Assembly: GCF_024448695.1 (NCBI RefSeq)
Contig: NZ_JAMOHY010000002.1
Coordinates: forward strand, 62,001-126,000
Reading direction: 5' to 3'
From: Stutzerimonas stutzeri
Lineage (GTDB): Bacteria; Pseudomonadota; Gammaproteobacteria; Pseudomonadales; Pseudomonadaceae
Length of the DNA: 64,000 nucleotides
Below, in pieces: positions 10,158 to 24,170 of the stretch. Below the pieces are notes generated by a model. The model worked only from the letters and a program-made list of their open reading frames with translations. It was not told the DNA's origin and ran no database searches. The translations under genes and the position numbers were made by a program. Numbering within the stretch: position 1 is the stretch's first letter; each line of letters opens with the position of its first letter.

Positions 10158-10655
10158 CTACTCCGGAATAAAGGTGCCGGGGATTATCTCGCCATTGGTT
10201 GAAATGTGCACCTTCCGTCCCATCAACAGGCCGATTTTCAGCTCGCCGTCCAGACGATAGGCGATGGGCCGATCGGGCTTTTCCAACAAGCGCACGATGT
10301 ACTTCATATGCCGCCATAGGTTGGTGTACACCGGAACTTCGTAATAGTCGAAGCTGTTCGCCGGCACGGTCAGCCAGCCGCTGGATTCGCCACTGGCCAA
10401 CTGGACGTCATTGAGGTGAACGTTATAGCGCAGGCCGCGCACAGGCAGGCTGTGATCGTTGGGATTGTCGATGCGGAAACGCAGCATGAACTGCTGCTCC
10501 AGCAAGCGCGCCTTGATGATCTCGACCTTGGCCAACTGGACTTGCGGGTTCTCGAAATCGCTGCCCAGCCAGGTCGAACAACCCGACAGACCGGTCAGAA
10601 GGCTAAGTAACGCCATCGTTCTAAGTATTTTTATAGTGCGTTCCTGGCAAAGCAT
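10158..10655 (-). CDS. LEA-14/WHy-domain lipoprotein
   Basis: This 165-residue protein has a basic N-terminus, a hydrophobic stretch and a lipobox (LSGC), so it should be a lipoprotein. The mature part is a single LEA type-2/WHy beta-sandwich domain ([24 protein letters not shown] is characteristic), a fold found in desiccation-response and envelope proteins. ATG 10655 is chosen because GGAG lies eight bases upstream; an internal ATG at 10616 is possible but has no ribosome site and would lose the basic n-region. Function in Pseudomonas is unknown. Confidence 0.78.
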   Translation of the reverse strand: MLCQERTIKILRTMALLSLLTGLSGCSTWLGSDFENPQVQLAKVEIIKARLLEQQFMLRFRIDNPNDHSLPVRGLRYNVHLNDVQLASGESSGWLTVPANSFDYYEVPVYTNLWRHMKYIVRLLEKPDRPIAYRLDGELKIGLLMGRKVHISTNGEIIPGTFIPE

Positions 10656-10761
10656 TCCGGTACTCCAAAGGACGGCCAAGTGTAGCAAGCGTCAAACCGT
10701 CTGCAACGGGCTGGCGCACGAATTTCGCACACCCGCGTTACACCTTGCTGACAGGTTTTTA

Positions 10762-12508
<1,747 letters not shown>

Positions 12509-12523
12509 AGTGAAAGTGAATCC

Positions 12524-13048
12524 TTAATTCAGTGTGGTGCCGGACCAGTGCGGACAGGCTTCTTCCTCTATCAGCACCGCACAACCAGCCGGCACAAGAG
12601 AAAAAAGATCAAGCAGGTCGGCATTGCGCAGCCTGATGCAGCCATGGGAAAGCGGTACGCCCATGGGTTCCGAATCGGGTGTGCCGTGCAGATAGATATA
12701 GCGGCGAAAAGTATCGACTGAGCCCATGCGGTTGTAGCCAGGCTCGCAACCACTGAGCCAGAGAATGCGGGTCAGAATCCAGTCGCGGCCCGGAAACTGC
12801 GCGTGCAGTTCGGGGCTCCAGACCTCGCCGGTCCAGCGCCGTCCACGCAGCACGGCGCCAACCGGCAGTCCTTCACCGATCCGCGCACGCACCCGATGCT
12901 GTCCGCGGGGCGTACAGCCGGAGCCGTTGCGCTCCCCGGGGCCATTCAGCGCGGTGGATACGGGCAAGCGAATGCGCAGTCTGCCGGCGCTAAAGCCGTA
13001 GAGCATCTGGTCGGCGATGGATATATGCAGCTGATCGAGATCGGACAT
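12524..13048 (-). CDS. L,D-transpeptidase (YkuD domain)
   Basis: A 174-residue protein dominated by a YkuD catalytic domain with the signature LSHGCIRLRNADL (catalytic Cys in SHGCIRL and the preceding histidine region HGTPDSEPMG). Such enzymes form 3-3 crosslinks or attach lipoproteins to peptidoglycan. No obvious signal peptide is present, which is odd for a periplasmic enzyme; the same short form occurs between nagZ and psrA in related genomes as far as I recall. The start MSDLDQL at 13048 is preferred over 13084. Its place next to nagZ suggests a role in murein metabolism. Confidence 0.85.
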   Translation of the reverse strand: MSDLDQLHISIADQMLYGFSAGRLRIRLPVSTALNGPGERNGSGCTPRGQHRVRARIGEGLPVGAVLRGRRWTGEVWSPELHAQFPGRDWILTRILWLSGCEPGYNRMGSVDTFRRYIYLHGTPDSEPMGVPLSHGCIRLRNADLLDLFSLVPAGCAVLIEEEACPHWSGTTLN

Positions 13049-13100
13049 GCTCGCCAGCTTACCGGGCAATCGGTGATCGCGCATCCAGGGCTATTACGAG

Positions 13101-13808
13101 CTAGCCCTTGGGGGTCATCGCCAGGGCATTGCGCCGCCCGATGGGATACGCCTGGGCCAGGGTCGAATCAGCCACGCCCGAGTCGGCACGCATGCCCGCT
13201 GCCAGAAACGGAACCATCATCCGCATGACCTGCTCGATGGACGTCCTCGCCCCGAAGTCATTTTCGGCGATGGCGCGCAATGCCTTGATACCGGACATAC
13301 TGAACGCCGCCGCACCCAGCATGAAGTGCACGCGCCAGAAGAGCTCGATCGGTGGTATCGAAGGTGCCGCCTCGTGCACCCGCAGCATGTAGCGGCGGAA
13401 CACCTTGCCGTACATGTCGTCCAGATAGCGGCGCAAGTGCCCCTGGCTCTGGCTGAACGACAAACCGAGCAGACGCATGAAGATCGACAGGTCATCGCCA
13501 CTTCGCGGCTTCACTGCCAGCGCCTGGTCAACGAGTATCTCCAGTAGCTCTTCGAGACTTTCCTTGCGGTCGGACTGAGCTTCGCGCCTGTCCAGCTCAC
13601 GCTCGAGACTGACGCAGAAAGGACCGAGGAAACGTGAGAAGACGGCCTGGATAAGCGCCTTCTTCGAGCCGAAGTGATAGTTGACTGCCGCCAGGTTGAC
13701 GCCAGCCTTGCTGGTAATCAGGCGAAGCGAAGTCTCGGCGAAACCTTTCTCTGCAAACAGCTGTTCCGCTGCATCAAGAATCCGCTCCACTGTTTCCGAC
13801 TGCGCCAT
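13101..13808 (-). CDS. psrA: TetR-family regulator PsrA
   Basis: PsrA is a TetR repressor that binds long-chain fatty acids and controls rpoS, its own gene and the fadBA beta-oxidation operon. The 235-residue product begins MAQSETVERILDAAEQLFAE and has the TetR helix-turn-helix TSLRLITSKAGVNLAAVNYHFGSKKAL at about 25-52; the C-terminal ligand domain follows. Start 13808 fits known PsrA; a few upstream residues in frame are unlikely. Two perfect palindromes of the PsrA type lie directly before the start codon, so autoregulation is expected. It is divergent from lexA. Confidence 0.96.
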   Translation of the reverse strand: MAQSETVERILDAAEQLFAEKGFAETSLRLITSKAGVNLAAVNYHFGSKKALIQAVFSRFLGPFCVSLERELDRREAQSDRKESLEELLEILVDQALAVKPRSGDDLSIFMRLLGLSFSQSQGHLRRYLDDMYGKVFRRYMLRVHEAAPSIPPIELFWRVHFMLGAAAFSMSGIKALRAIAENDFGARTSIEQVMRMMVPFLAAGMRADSGVADSTLAQAYPIGRRNALAMTPKG

Positions 13809-13823
13809 GCCCCCTCCAAACGA

Positions 13824-13850
13824 CAAACATCTGTTTGAAACTTACGTTTC
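13824..13850. promoter_or_regulatory. Tandem PsrA operator palindromes in the psrA promoter
   Basis: CAAAC-ATCT-GTTTG (13824-13837) and GAAAC-TTAC-GTTTC (13837-13850) are two perfect inverted repeats sharing one G. They match the published PsrA consensus of the form (C/G)AAAC-N2-4-GTTT(G/C) and lie 16 bases before the psrA start. Confidence 0.88.
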
Positions 13851-13953
13851 ATACGCGACCAAGTCAACCGCGACCATACGCCATCATACGCAACAGACTC
13901 ACTCCCGAGGCGACCTGCTACTGCACGAAACAACGATTGCCAAGCCACCTGCA

Positions 13954-13969
13954 CTGTATATAATCCCAG
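13954..13969 (+). promoter_or_regulatory. LexA (SOS) box 1
   Basis: CTGTATATAATCCCAG fits the CTG-N10-CAG SOS consensus. It lies 28 bases before the lexA start and should mediate autorepression. Confidence 0.92.
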
Positions 13970-13972
13970 TCA

Positions 13973-13988
13973 CTGTATAAAAGAACAG
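13973..13988 (+). promoter_or_regulatory. LexA (SOS) box 2
   Basis: CTGTATAAAAGAACAG fits CTG-N10-CAG and starts 19 bases after the start of box 1, giving the tandem arrangement typical of lexA promoters. Confidence 0.92.
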
Positions 13989-13996
13989 AGACCGCC

Positions 13997-14605
13997 ATGA
14001 TCAAGCTGACCCCACGCCAGTCGGAAATCCTTGCCTTCATCAAGCGCTGCCTGGAAGAGCACGGCTACCCGCCGACGCGGGCGGAGATTGCTCAGGAACT
14101 GGGCTTCAAATCGCCCAACGCCGCCGAAGAGCATCTCAAGGCGCTGGCTCGCAAAGGCGCTATCGAAATGACGCCCGGCGCGTCACGCGGGATACGTATT
14201 CCCGGTTTTGAACCCGCAGCTGAAGAAAGCGGCCTGCCGATCATCGGTCGTGTTGCCGCCGGTGCGCCGATCCTGGCTCAGCAGCATATCGAAGCGTCCT
14301 GCCAAATCAGCCCTTCCTTCTTTCACCCCAGCGCGGATTATCTGCTGCGTGTACATGGCATGAGCATGAAGGACGTCGGCATCTTCGATGGCGACCTGCT
14401 GGCCGTCCACACCACCCGTGAAGCACGGAACGGCCAGATCGTCGTGGCACGCATTGATGACGAAGTAACGGTCAAGCGCTTCAAGCGCGAAGGAAAAAAG
14501 GTCTGGCTACTGGCGGAAAACCCCGAGTTCGCCCCTATCGAAGTCAATCTTGAGCAGCAGGAACTGGTTATCGAAGGCTTGAGTGTCGGCGTCATCCGAC
14601 GCTAG
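13997..14605 (+). CDS. lexA: LexA SOS repressor
   Basis: The 202-residue LexA represses DNA-damage genes and cleaves itself when bound to RecA filaments. Residues 1-70 form the winged helix-turn-helix ([26 protein letters not shown] recognition region). The Ala88-Gly89 cleavage site lies in RVAAGAP. The S24 peptidase domain supplies Ser123 (HGMSMKD) and Lys160 (VTVKRFK). Length is normal. Two SOS boxes precede the gene and sulA follows 60 bases on, so both should be derepressed together. Confidence 0.98.
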   Translation: MIKLTPRQSEILAFIKRCLEEHGYPPTRAEIAQELGFKSPNAAEEHLKALARKGAIEMTPGASRGIRIPGFEPAAEESGLPIIGRVAAGAPILAQQHIEASCQISPSFFHPSADYLLRVHGMSMKDVGIFDGDLLAVHTTREARNGQIVVARIDDEVTVKRFKREGKKVWLLAENPEFAPIEVNLEQQELVIEGLSVGVIRR

Positions 14606-14665
14606 CACACCGATGAAAAAGTAAGGCAGCGCAGGTTGTTTCAGCGACCTGCAAAGGAGAGGTTC

Positions 14666-15142
14666 ATGCAGTATCAACCCCAACCCACCGCCGGAAAACC
14701 ACCCCAACTTTCCCTGTTCGAAGGGCTTATCGCCCACCGCATGACGCCCTTTGCGGATATCACTCGGACGCCGACTCGAACGAACGATGATTGTCTGAGC
14801 GAAATGACCCTGAGTGGCAGCCATGACCACTGCCGCCTGCTGCTTGCACCCATCCTGCGTGAGCTCAGCGAAGCTGCAGATACCCGCTGGCTGACACTCA
14901 TCGCACCACCGGCATCACTTTCCCAGAACTGGCTGCGGGAAAGCAGCCTCAACCGTGACCGTATTCTGCTGTTGCCTGCCTGCGAGAATGCACTGGAGCT
15001 GGCCTGCAAGGCGCTGATGTCAGGCTGTAGCCACACGGTGATCACTTGGTTTACGCGCCTCGACCGGGCAAGCCGGTTGAAGCTGCGTGCCGCCGCTGAG
15101 CTTGGTCGCGCGCAAAGCCTGAACATACGTCTGGGTAACTGA
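14666..15142 (+). CDS. sulA: SOS cell-division inhibitor SulA
   Basis: SulA binds FtsZ and halts division during the SOS response. The 158-residue product has the SulA core LLLAPILRELSEAADTRWLTLIAPP, the conserved LLPACENALELACKALMSG region and TVITWF, and it sits directly after lexA, the standard Pseudomonas order. A strong AAAGGAGAGG ribosome site fixes the start at 14666. I see no separate CTG-N10-CAG box in the 60-base gap, so it is likely transcribed from the lexA promoter. Confidence 0.92.
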   Translation: MQYQPQPTAGKPPQLSLFEGLIAHRMTPFADITRTPTRTNDDCLSEMTLSGSHDHCRLLLAPILRELSEAADTRWLTLIAPPASLSQNWLRESSLNRDRILLLPACENALELACKALMSGCSHTVITWFTRLDRASRLKLRAAAELGRAQSLNIRLGN

Positions 15143-15218
15143 CGTTCGCGGCACACGGATGTGCCTTCCCCTGAAGTATTTCCGCCCTTCTCCCACAATC
15201 ACTCTCGTACCGCTGCAA

Positions 15219-15452
15219 TCAATGCAGCACGTGCGCAACCTCTTCCTGCGCGAACTCTCCCTCTACCATCTGCCCGGCCATCTGCACACCTACAGTGAAC
15301 ATCGCCTTGGCGATCTCGACATGCTGCCCTTGCAGAAACACTTTCGCGTCCTCGGAAAAATCCAGCGTGACCAGCACTCCCTCGTCCTCGGCACGACGCA
15401 ACACTATGCTGCCGTCGGGTAGCTCGACGATTTCCAGAAAAGACGTTGGCAT
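15219..15452 (-). CDS. Conserved hypothetical protein
   Basis: A 77-residue acidic protein (FLEIVELPDGSIVLRRAEDEGVLVTLDFSEDAKVFL..., then HVEIAKAMFTVGVQMAGQM) conserved at this position between sulA and topA in pseudomonads as I recall. GGGGAG lies eight bases upstream of the ATG at 15452. No signal peptide, membrane segment or known domain is visible. It ends 77 bases from the sulA stop, in convergent orientation. Function unknown. Confidence 0.75.
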   Translation of the reverse strand: MPTSFLEIVELPDGSIVLRRAEDEGVLVTLDFSEDAKVFLQGQHVEIAKAMFTVGVQMAGQMVEGEFAQEEVAHVLH

Positions 15453-15671
15453 GAATCTGCTCCCCGTGAAAGGCGCGCATTGTAACAGCCGACCGCCCCA
15501 GAGGCAGCCCTTGGGGGGATCGAACCGGCCAGTGGTGCTCGCAGGTGCAGATTCAAAAATGGCTGCAGCGTCGGTATTGGAGGTACGTTGCAGCATGACT
15601 GCGCTAGCATGCAGACCACACCGCAAAGCGCCGCCACTCGGGCGGTGCTTTCACAAAGGGAATTTGCGCGC

Positions 15672-16514
15672 ATGACCGCCCGCACTCTGCTGTTGATCAC
15701 GCTAGCCATGCTCGCCTTCGCCGGCAATTCGCTGCTGTGCCGCGTCGCACTGCGTGACACGAGTATCGACCCAGCCAGCTTCACCGCGCTGCGCCTGCTG
15801 GCCGGCGCACTGGTCCTTTGGCTGCTGCTGCGTTTACGAAAAAGCCATTCTGCACGCGCTGGCAGCTGGGCAGGCGCTTTTGCACTCTTTCTCTACGCAG
15901 CCGCCTTTTCCTGGGCCTACGTGCAGCTCGATGCAGGCGCCGGGGCGCTTCTGCTGTTCGCGGCAGTGCAGTTGAGCATGATCGCCTGGGGGGGTTTCAG
16001 GGGCGAGCGGCTCTCGCCCATGCAGACATTGGGATCAGCCCTGGCACTGGCCGGGTTGATCGGCCTGCTATTACCGGACGCCGATGCTCCTGCGCTGACT
16101 GCCGCGCTGTTGATGATTCTGTCGGGAGCGGCCTGGGGGGCCTATTCGCTGCTGGGCCGCAGCACCATTGATCCGCTGGCGGCAACTGCCGGCAATTTCG
16201 CCCGTGCAGTACCTATGGCGGCGGTGTTGTGTCTGGTGACATTGCCAGCGTTGGAATGGGACCTGGCGGGGGTGATCTATGCACTGTTGTCCGGTGGTTT
16301 CACCTCGGGCGTCGGCTATGCCCTCTGGTATGCCGTGCTGCCGCGCCTGGCGGCAACTCAGGCCGCCAGCATTCAGCTAAGCGTGCCACTGCTGACCGTT
16401 CTGGCAGGAAGCTTGATGCTGGGCGAGGCACTGACCAGCAGGCTGCTGATCACTGGCCTGGCGATTCTCGGCGGCATCGTACTGGTGTTGCGGGCAAGAC
16501 CAAGCGCTTCCTGA
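15672..16514 (+). CDS. EamA/DMT-family transporter
   Basis: A 280-residue inner-membrane protein with about ten hydrophobic helices in two five-helix EamA repeats (the second begins near LMILSGAAWGAYSLLGR). This family exports metabolites, amino acids or drugs; the substrate is unknown. The start at 15672 gives an N-terminal first helix with a short basic residue; in-frame upstream ATGs at 15588 and 15609 would add a hydrophilic extension and lack better ribosome sites. It is convergent with the next gene, ending 19 bases from its stop. Confidence 0.82.
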   Translation: MTARTLLLITLAMLAFAGNSLLCRVALRDTSIDPASFTALRLLAGALVLWLLLRLRKSHSARAGSWAGAFALFLYAAAFSWAYVQLDAGAGALLLFAAVQLSMIAWGGFRGERLSPMQTLGSALALAGLIGLLLPDADAPALTAALLMILSGAAWGAYSLLGRSTIDPLAATAGNFARAVPMAAVLCLVTLPALEWDLAGVIYALLSGGFTSGVGYALWYAVLPRLAATQAASIQLSVPLLTVLAGSLMLGEALTSRLLITGLAILGGIVLVLRARPSAS

Positions 16515-16533
16515 GACCCGAAAAGCTATCGCA

Positions 16534-17052
16534 TTACCATTCACTAAGCGCTTCGCGGTAGCGCAGTGCCAGGATTTTCAGCTGCTCTCGCCAGCCTTGC
16601 ACATCCGCAAGCGACAGTGGCGGTACCTCATCGCCCACGCCAACCGCCTCGATCAACGGCATACGCGGATCGGTCTTGGGCTTGACCGGTTCACGGGGCG
16701 GCTCGAACAAGGCGGCATACGCAGCCAGCAAATCCGCCACCCAGGACCCAGGCTGCCCAACGAGCTCCATAAGCTCGGCCAGCTCCGGGCAAGCCGGCGT
16801 ATCCTCAGGCGAGCGCATCAACAACAGCTCGACTCGGGGCGCATTGGCGCCTGGCAAGCGGTAGTAGCCGGTGATCTCGTGACAAAGTCCGAGCAGCGCC
16901 CCGTAAAGATGAAAAAGACTGGCCTCGCGCTCGGCCTGGATGAGACCCGACGAGTTCACCCCACCCTGCTTCTCGGCCTGCCGCCAGTTGTCCAGAGCCA
17001 GTCCGGCAAAGTAGAGCTTCTGATTGGTTCGGGTATATCGCTCGTGAGCCAT
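16534..17052 (-). CDS. Conserved hypothetical protein (DUF6586-like)
   Basis: A 172-residue soluble helical protein (MAHERYTRTNQKLYFAGLALDNWRQA at the start, LLGLCHEITGYYRLP in the centre). It resembles a Pseudomonas-specific protein family found next to topA, which I believe is DUF6586. No catalytic motif is visible. The ATG at 17052 is selected over a TTG at 17079. It lies downstream of topA on the same strand with a 130-base gap, so it may be read through from topA. Function unknown. Confidence 0.75.
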   Translation of the reverse strand: MAHERYTRTNQKLYFAGLALDNWRQAEKQGGVNSSGLIQAEREASLFHLYGALLGLCHEITGYYRLPGANAPRVELLLMRSPEDTPACPELAELMELVGQPGSWVADLLAAYAALFEPPREPVKPKTDPRMPLIEAVGVGDEVPPLSLADVQGWREQLKILALRYREALSEW

Positions 17053-17185
17053 GGCGGCGGTCTCGTGGGTCAGCTTCAAGATCAGTCTTCAAGCCTGAAG
17101 AAATGTATGCGACGCAGAGGTCAGCGCCGGACCATGAAGACTGCAGGCCGCTTCTCCTTTAGCCTGCAGCTTCTGGCACTTTTAC

Positions 17186-19795
17186 CTATTTGGTACTTTT
17201 GTCCTCAACCTTCCACTTGCCGCCGTCGAAGAATGCCTTCCAGCCCGTCGGTTTGCCGTTTACCTCGGTCTGCACATACTGCTCCTTGGTCTTTCGACTG
17301 AAGCGGATGACCGCAGGGCGACCTTCCGGGTCCTTCTTCGGCGCATCCAGCAGGAAGTGGTATTTGGGATCGATCTCTTCCTTGTGCGGGATCAGTTCCA
17401 GCACCAGCGGCGCGCGGGTTTCGCGATTCTTAGGAAACTGGCTCGCGGCCAGGAACAACCCCGAGGCACCGTCGCGCAGCACGTAGGTGTCGTCAACCTT
17501 CTCGCACTTGAGCTCGGGCATCTTCACCGCATCCATCTTCGGCGGCGCCGCCTCGCCACTCTTGAGCAGCTTGCGGGTGTTCTTGCACTCGGCATTGGTG
17601 CAGCCGAAGAACTTGCCGAAACGGCCTGTCTTGAGCTGCATTTCGCTGCCGCACTTGTCGCATTCCAGGCTCGGCCCTTCGTAGCCCTTGATGCGGTACT
17701 GACCTTCTTCGATCTCGTAGCCGGTGCAGTCGGGGTTGTTGCCGCAGATATGCAGTTTGTGCGTCTCGTCCAGTAGGTAGGCGTCCATTGCCGTGCTGCA
17801 GATCGAGCAACGCCGCTTGCCAAGCAATACCAGCGATTCGGACTCGCCTTCGTCATCGGCGGCGATCTCGTCGCCGGGAATCAGGTTGACTGTGGACTTG
17901 CAACGCTCTTTCGGCGGCAGGCTGTAGCCGGAGCAGCCAAGGAACACGCCGGTGGAGGCCGTGCGGATCATCATGGGCCGGCCACAGGTTTTGCAGGGAA
18001 TATCGGTCAGGGTCGGCTGATTGGCACGCATGCCATTTTCACCTGACTCGGCGATTTCGAGTTTTTTCTTGAAGTCACCGTAGAACTCGTCCAGCACGTG
18101 CTTCCACTCGCGCTCACCCTGTGCGACGTCATCGAGGTGCTCTTCCATGCCGGCGGTGAAGCCGTAGTCCATCAGGTTGTTGAAGCTCTCGGACAGACGC
18201 TCGGTGACGATGTCGCCCATCTTTTCGGAGTAGAAACGGCGGTTGTGCAAAGACACGTAGCCGCGATCCTGAATGGTGGAAATGATCGCCGCATAGGTGG
18301 ACGGGCGGCCAATACCGCGCTTTTCCATTTCCTTGACCAGACTCGCTTCAGAAAAGCGCGCTGGCGGCTTGGTGAAGTGCTGGCTTGGATCGAGCTTGAG
18401 CAATGCCATGGCATCACCCTTGTTCATGTCAGGTAGCACATCGTCCTCGCCGCTCTTGCTCTGCTGCGGCATGACCTTGGTGTAACCGTCGAACTTGAGG
18501 ATGCGGCCCTTGGCACGCAGCTCGAAGTTGCCTGCCGCCACCGTGACACTGGTAGACAGGTACTGTGCCGGCGGCATCTGGCAGGCGACAAACTGGCGCC
18601 AGATCAGGTCATAGAGACGCTCAGCATCGCGCTCCATCCCTGCAAGCTGTGTCGGGCGCAGATTGACGTCGGACGGGCGGATGGCTTCGTGCGCTTCCTG
18701 CGCGCCTTCCTTGCTGGAGTAGGCGTTGGGCTTCTCCGGCAGGTACTTGTCGCCGAACTCGTCCTGGATGAAACCGCGCACCATTTCGACGGCATCGGCC
18801 GAGAGGTTGGTGGAGTCGGTACGCATGTAGGTGATGTAGCCGGCCTCATACAGACGCTGCGCCATCATCATGGTCTTCTTCACGCCAAAGCCGAGGCGAT
18901 TGCTCGCCGCCTGCTGCAGGGTCGAAGTGATAAAAGGCGCGGACGGCTTGCTGCTGGTCGGCTTGTCTTCGCGCTTGCTGACGCTGTAGCTCGCACCCTG
19001 CAATTGCTCCAGCGCAGCCATGGCATGGCTTTCGTTCAGCGGCTTGAACGCCTGACCATTTTCCCGTGCAACCTCGAAGCGAACCTTGGCCTTGTCAGCC
19101 GTGGCCAGGTCGGCGTGAACTTCCCAGTATTCTTCCGGAACGAAGGCACGGATTTCCCGCTCGCGCTCGACTACCAGCTTCACCGCCACTGATTGAACGC
19201 GCCCAGCCGAGAGGCCACGGGCAATCTTCGACCACAGCAGCGGCGAAACCATGTAGCCCACCACGCGGTCGAGGAAACGCCGCGCCTGCTGCGCGTTGAC
19301 GCGGTTGATGTCCAGCTCGCCCGGCTTGGAGAAGGCTTCCTGAATCGCCTTCTTGGTGATTTCGTTGAACACCACGCGCTTGAAGCGGCTGTCATCACCG
19401 CCGATGGACTCGCGCAAGTGCCAAGCAATGGCCTCCCCCTCTCTATCCAAGTCGGTCGCGAGATAGATGGTGTCGGCTTCCTTGGCCAGGCGACGCAATT
19501 CCTCGATCACCTTCTCCTTGCCCGGCAGGATCTCGTACTTGGCCTTCCAGCCGTGTTCCGGATCGACACCCATGCGGGTGAAGAGCTGGCGCTTGGCCTT
19601 CTCCTTGGGCGACAACGCAGGCGCTTCGGCAGCTGCGGCCTTGCCACGCTTGACCGGCTCGCGGGAGGCAGAACCGCTGGTGGGAAGGTCGCGGATGTGG
19701 CCGATACTCGATTTCACCACGTACTGGTTGCCCAGGTACTTGTTGATTGTCTTGGCCTTGGCCGGTGATTCCACGATGACCAGCGATTTACCCAT
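17186..19795 (-). CDS. topA: DNA topoisomerase I TopA
   Basis: TopA relaxes negative supercoils through a transient 5'-phosphotyrosine bond. The 869-residue product begins [17 protein letters not shown] (Toprim domain) and includes the acidic cluster [14 protein letters not shown]. The catalytic tyrosine lies in [14 protein letters not shown]. The C-terminus has successive Cys4-type zinc ribbons (CKTCGRP...; CSICSTA...; CDKCGSE...FGCTNAEC). Length fits Pseudomonas TopA. The start at 19795 is fixed by the conserved N-terminus; the frame extends upstream to 19915 without homology. Confidence 0.97.
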   Translation of the reverse strand: MGKSLVIVESPAKAKTINKYLGNQYVVKSSIGHIRDLPTSGSASREPVKRGKAAAAEAPALSPKEKAKRQLFTRMGVDPEHGWKAKYEILPGKEKVIEELRRLAKEADTIYLATDLDREGEAIAWHLRESIGGDDSRFKRVVFNEITKKAIQEAFSKPGELDINRVNAQQARRFLDRVVGYMVSPLLWSKIARGLSAGRVQSVAVKLVVEREREIRAFVPEEYWEVHADLATADKAKVRFEVARENGQAFKPLNESHAMAALEQLQGASYSVSKREDKPTSSKPSAPFITSTLQQAASNRLGFGVKKTMMMAQRLYEAGYITYMRTDSTNLSADAVEMVRGFIQDEFGDKYLPEKPNAYSSKEGAQEAHEAIRPSDVNLRPTQLAGMERDAERLYDLIWRQFVACQMPPAQYLSTSVTVAAGNFELRAKGRILKFDGYTKVMPQQSKSGEDDVLPDMNKGDAMALLKLDPSQHFTKPPARFSEASLVKEMEKRGIGRPSTYAAIISTIQDRGYVSLHNRRFYSEKMGDIVTERLSESFNNLMDYGFTAGMEEHLDDVAQGEREWKHVLDEFYGDFKKKLEIAESGENGMRANQPTLTDIPCKTCGRPMMIRTASTGVFLGCSGYSLPPKERCKSTVNLIPGDEIAADDEGESESLVLLGKRRCSICSTAMDAYLLDETHKLHICGNNPDCTGYEIEEGQYRIKGYEGPSLECDKCGSEMQLKTGRFGKFFGCTNAECKNTRKLLKSGEAAPPKMDAVKMPELKCEKVDDTYVLRDGASGLFLAASQFPKNRETRAPLVLELIPHKEEIDPKYHFLLDAPKKDPEGRPAVIRFSRKTKEQYVQTEVNGKPTGWKAFFDGGKWKVEDKSTK

Positions 19796-20075
19796 GGAGA
19801 GGAGAGTTCCTGAATCGAGAGGTGAACTGAGAAGATTTGCTCCGCAGTGTCGAAATTTCGCACTGTCGGAAAGAAGCGACGCAGCGTTTTTCAAGCGCCA
19901 CACAGAGCATTCCATGCCCCGAAGATATTCATCATCCGCTGGCAGCCTGGCTGTCCAGCGAGTCTTGCATCAAGCCAATTCGGGCAGCATCGCCTTCGCT
20001 CTACCCCGAAAGCACCGCTATATATAGTGGCGAGCGAGCCGAGGTCAAGCGCAAGGGGCACACCCACCGGCAAGT

Positions 20076-20309
20076 TCAGCCGCCAAAAAGGCTGGATTCT
20101 TCTTCGATCAGCGCGAAGCGAGGTAGTGTCTCGCCATCGACTTCGACTGCTTCGGTGAACATCGAAAGCGGTCGGACCCAAAGCCCGAAGTCCCCATACA
20201 GCGCCTGATAGAACACCATGAACTCTTCCGTTTCCGAATGCTGGGCCACTGCGAATACCCGGTACTCGGGGCCCTTGTAATGTCGGTAACGCCCTGGGGT
20301 GATCTGCAT
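20076..20309 (-). CDS. DUF1653 domain protein
   Basis: A 77-residue single-domain protein with the DUF1653 signature (GRYRHYKGPEYRVFAVAQHSET near the start and VRPLSMFTEAVEVDGETLPRF). The family is widespread in bacteria and has no established function. The ATG at 20309 has a GAGG ribosome site; upstream frame extension runs through the fadA terminator and is not coding. It is placed between fadA and topA on the same strand. Confidence 0.85.
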   Translation of the reverse strand: MQITPGRYRHYKGPEYRVFAVAQHSETEEFMVFYQALYGDFGLWVRPLSMFTEAVEVDGETLPRFALIEEESSLFGG

Positions 20310-20348
20310 CTCGCTGCCTCTGAAAAAACATGTAGCCCTGCAAATAAA

Positions 20349-20371
20349 AACCGGGGCACAAGGCCCCGGTT
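20349..20371 (-). terminator. Rho-independent terminator after fadA
   Basis: On the minus strand AACCGGGGC, a 5-base loop and GCCCCGGTT are followed by TTTTATTTG, 19 bases after the fadA stop. Confidence 0.88.
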
Positions 20372-20389
20372 CTTCCTTGCTCGAACAGC

Positions 20390-24170
<3,781 letters not shown>
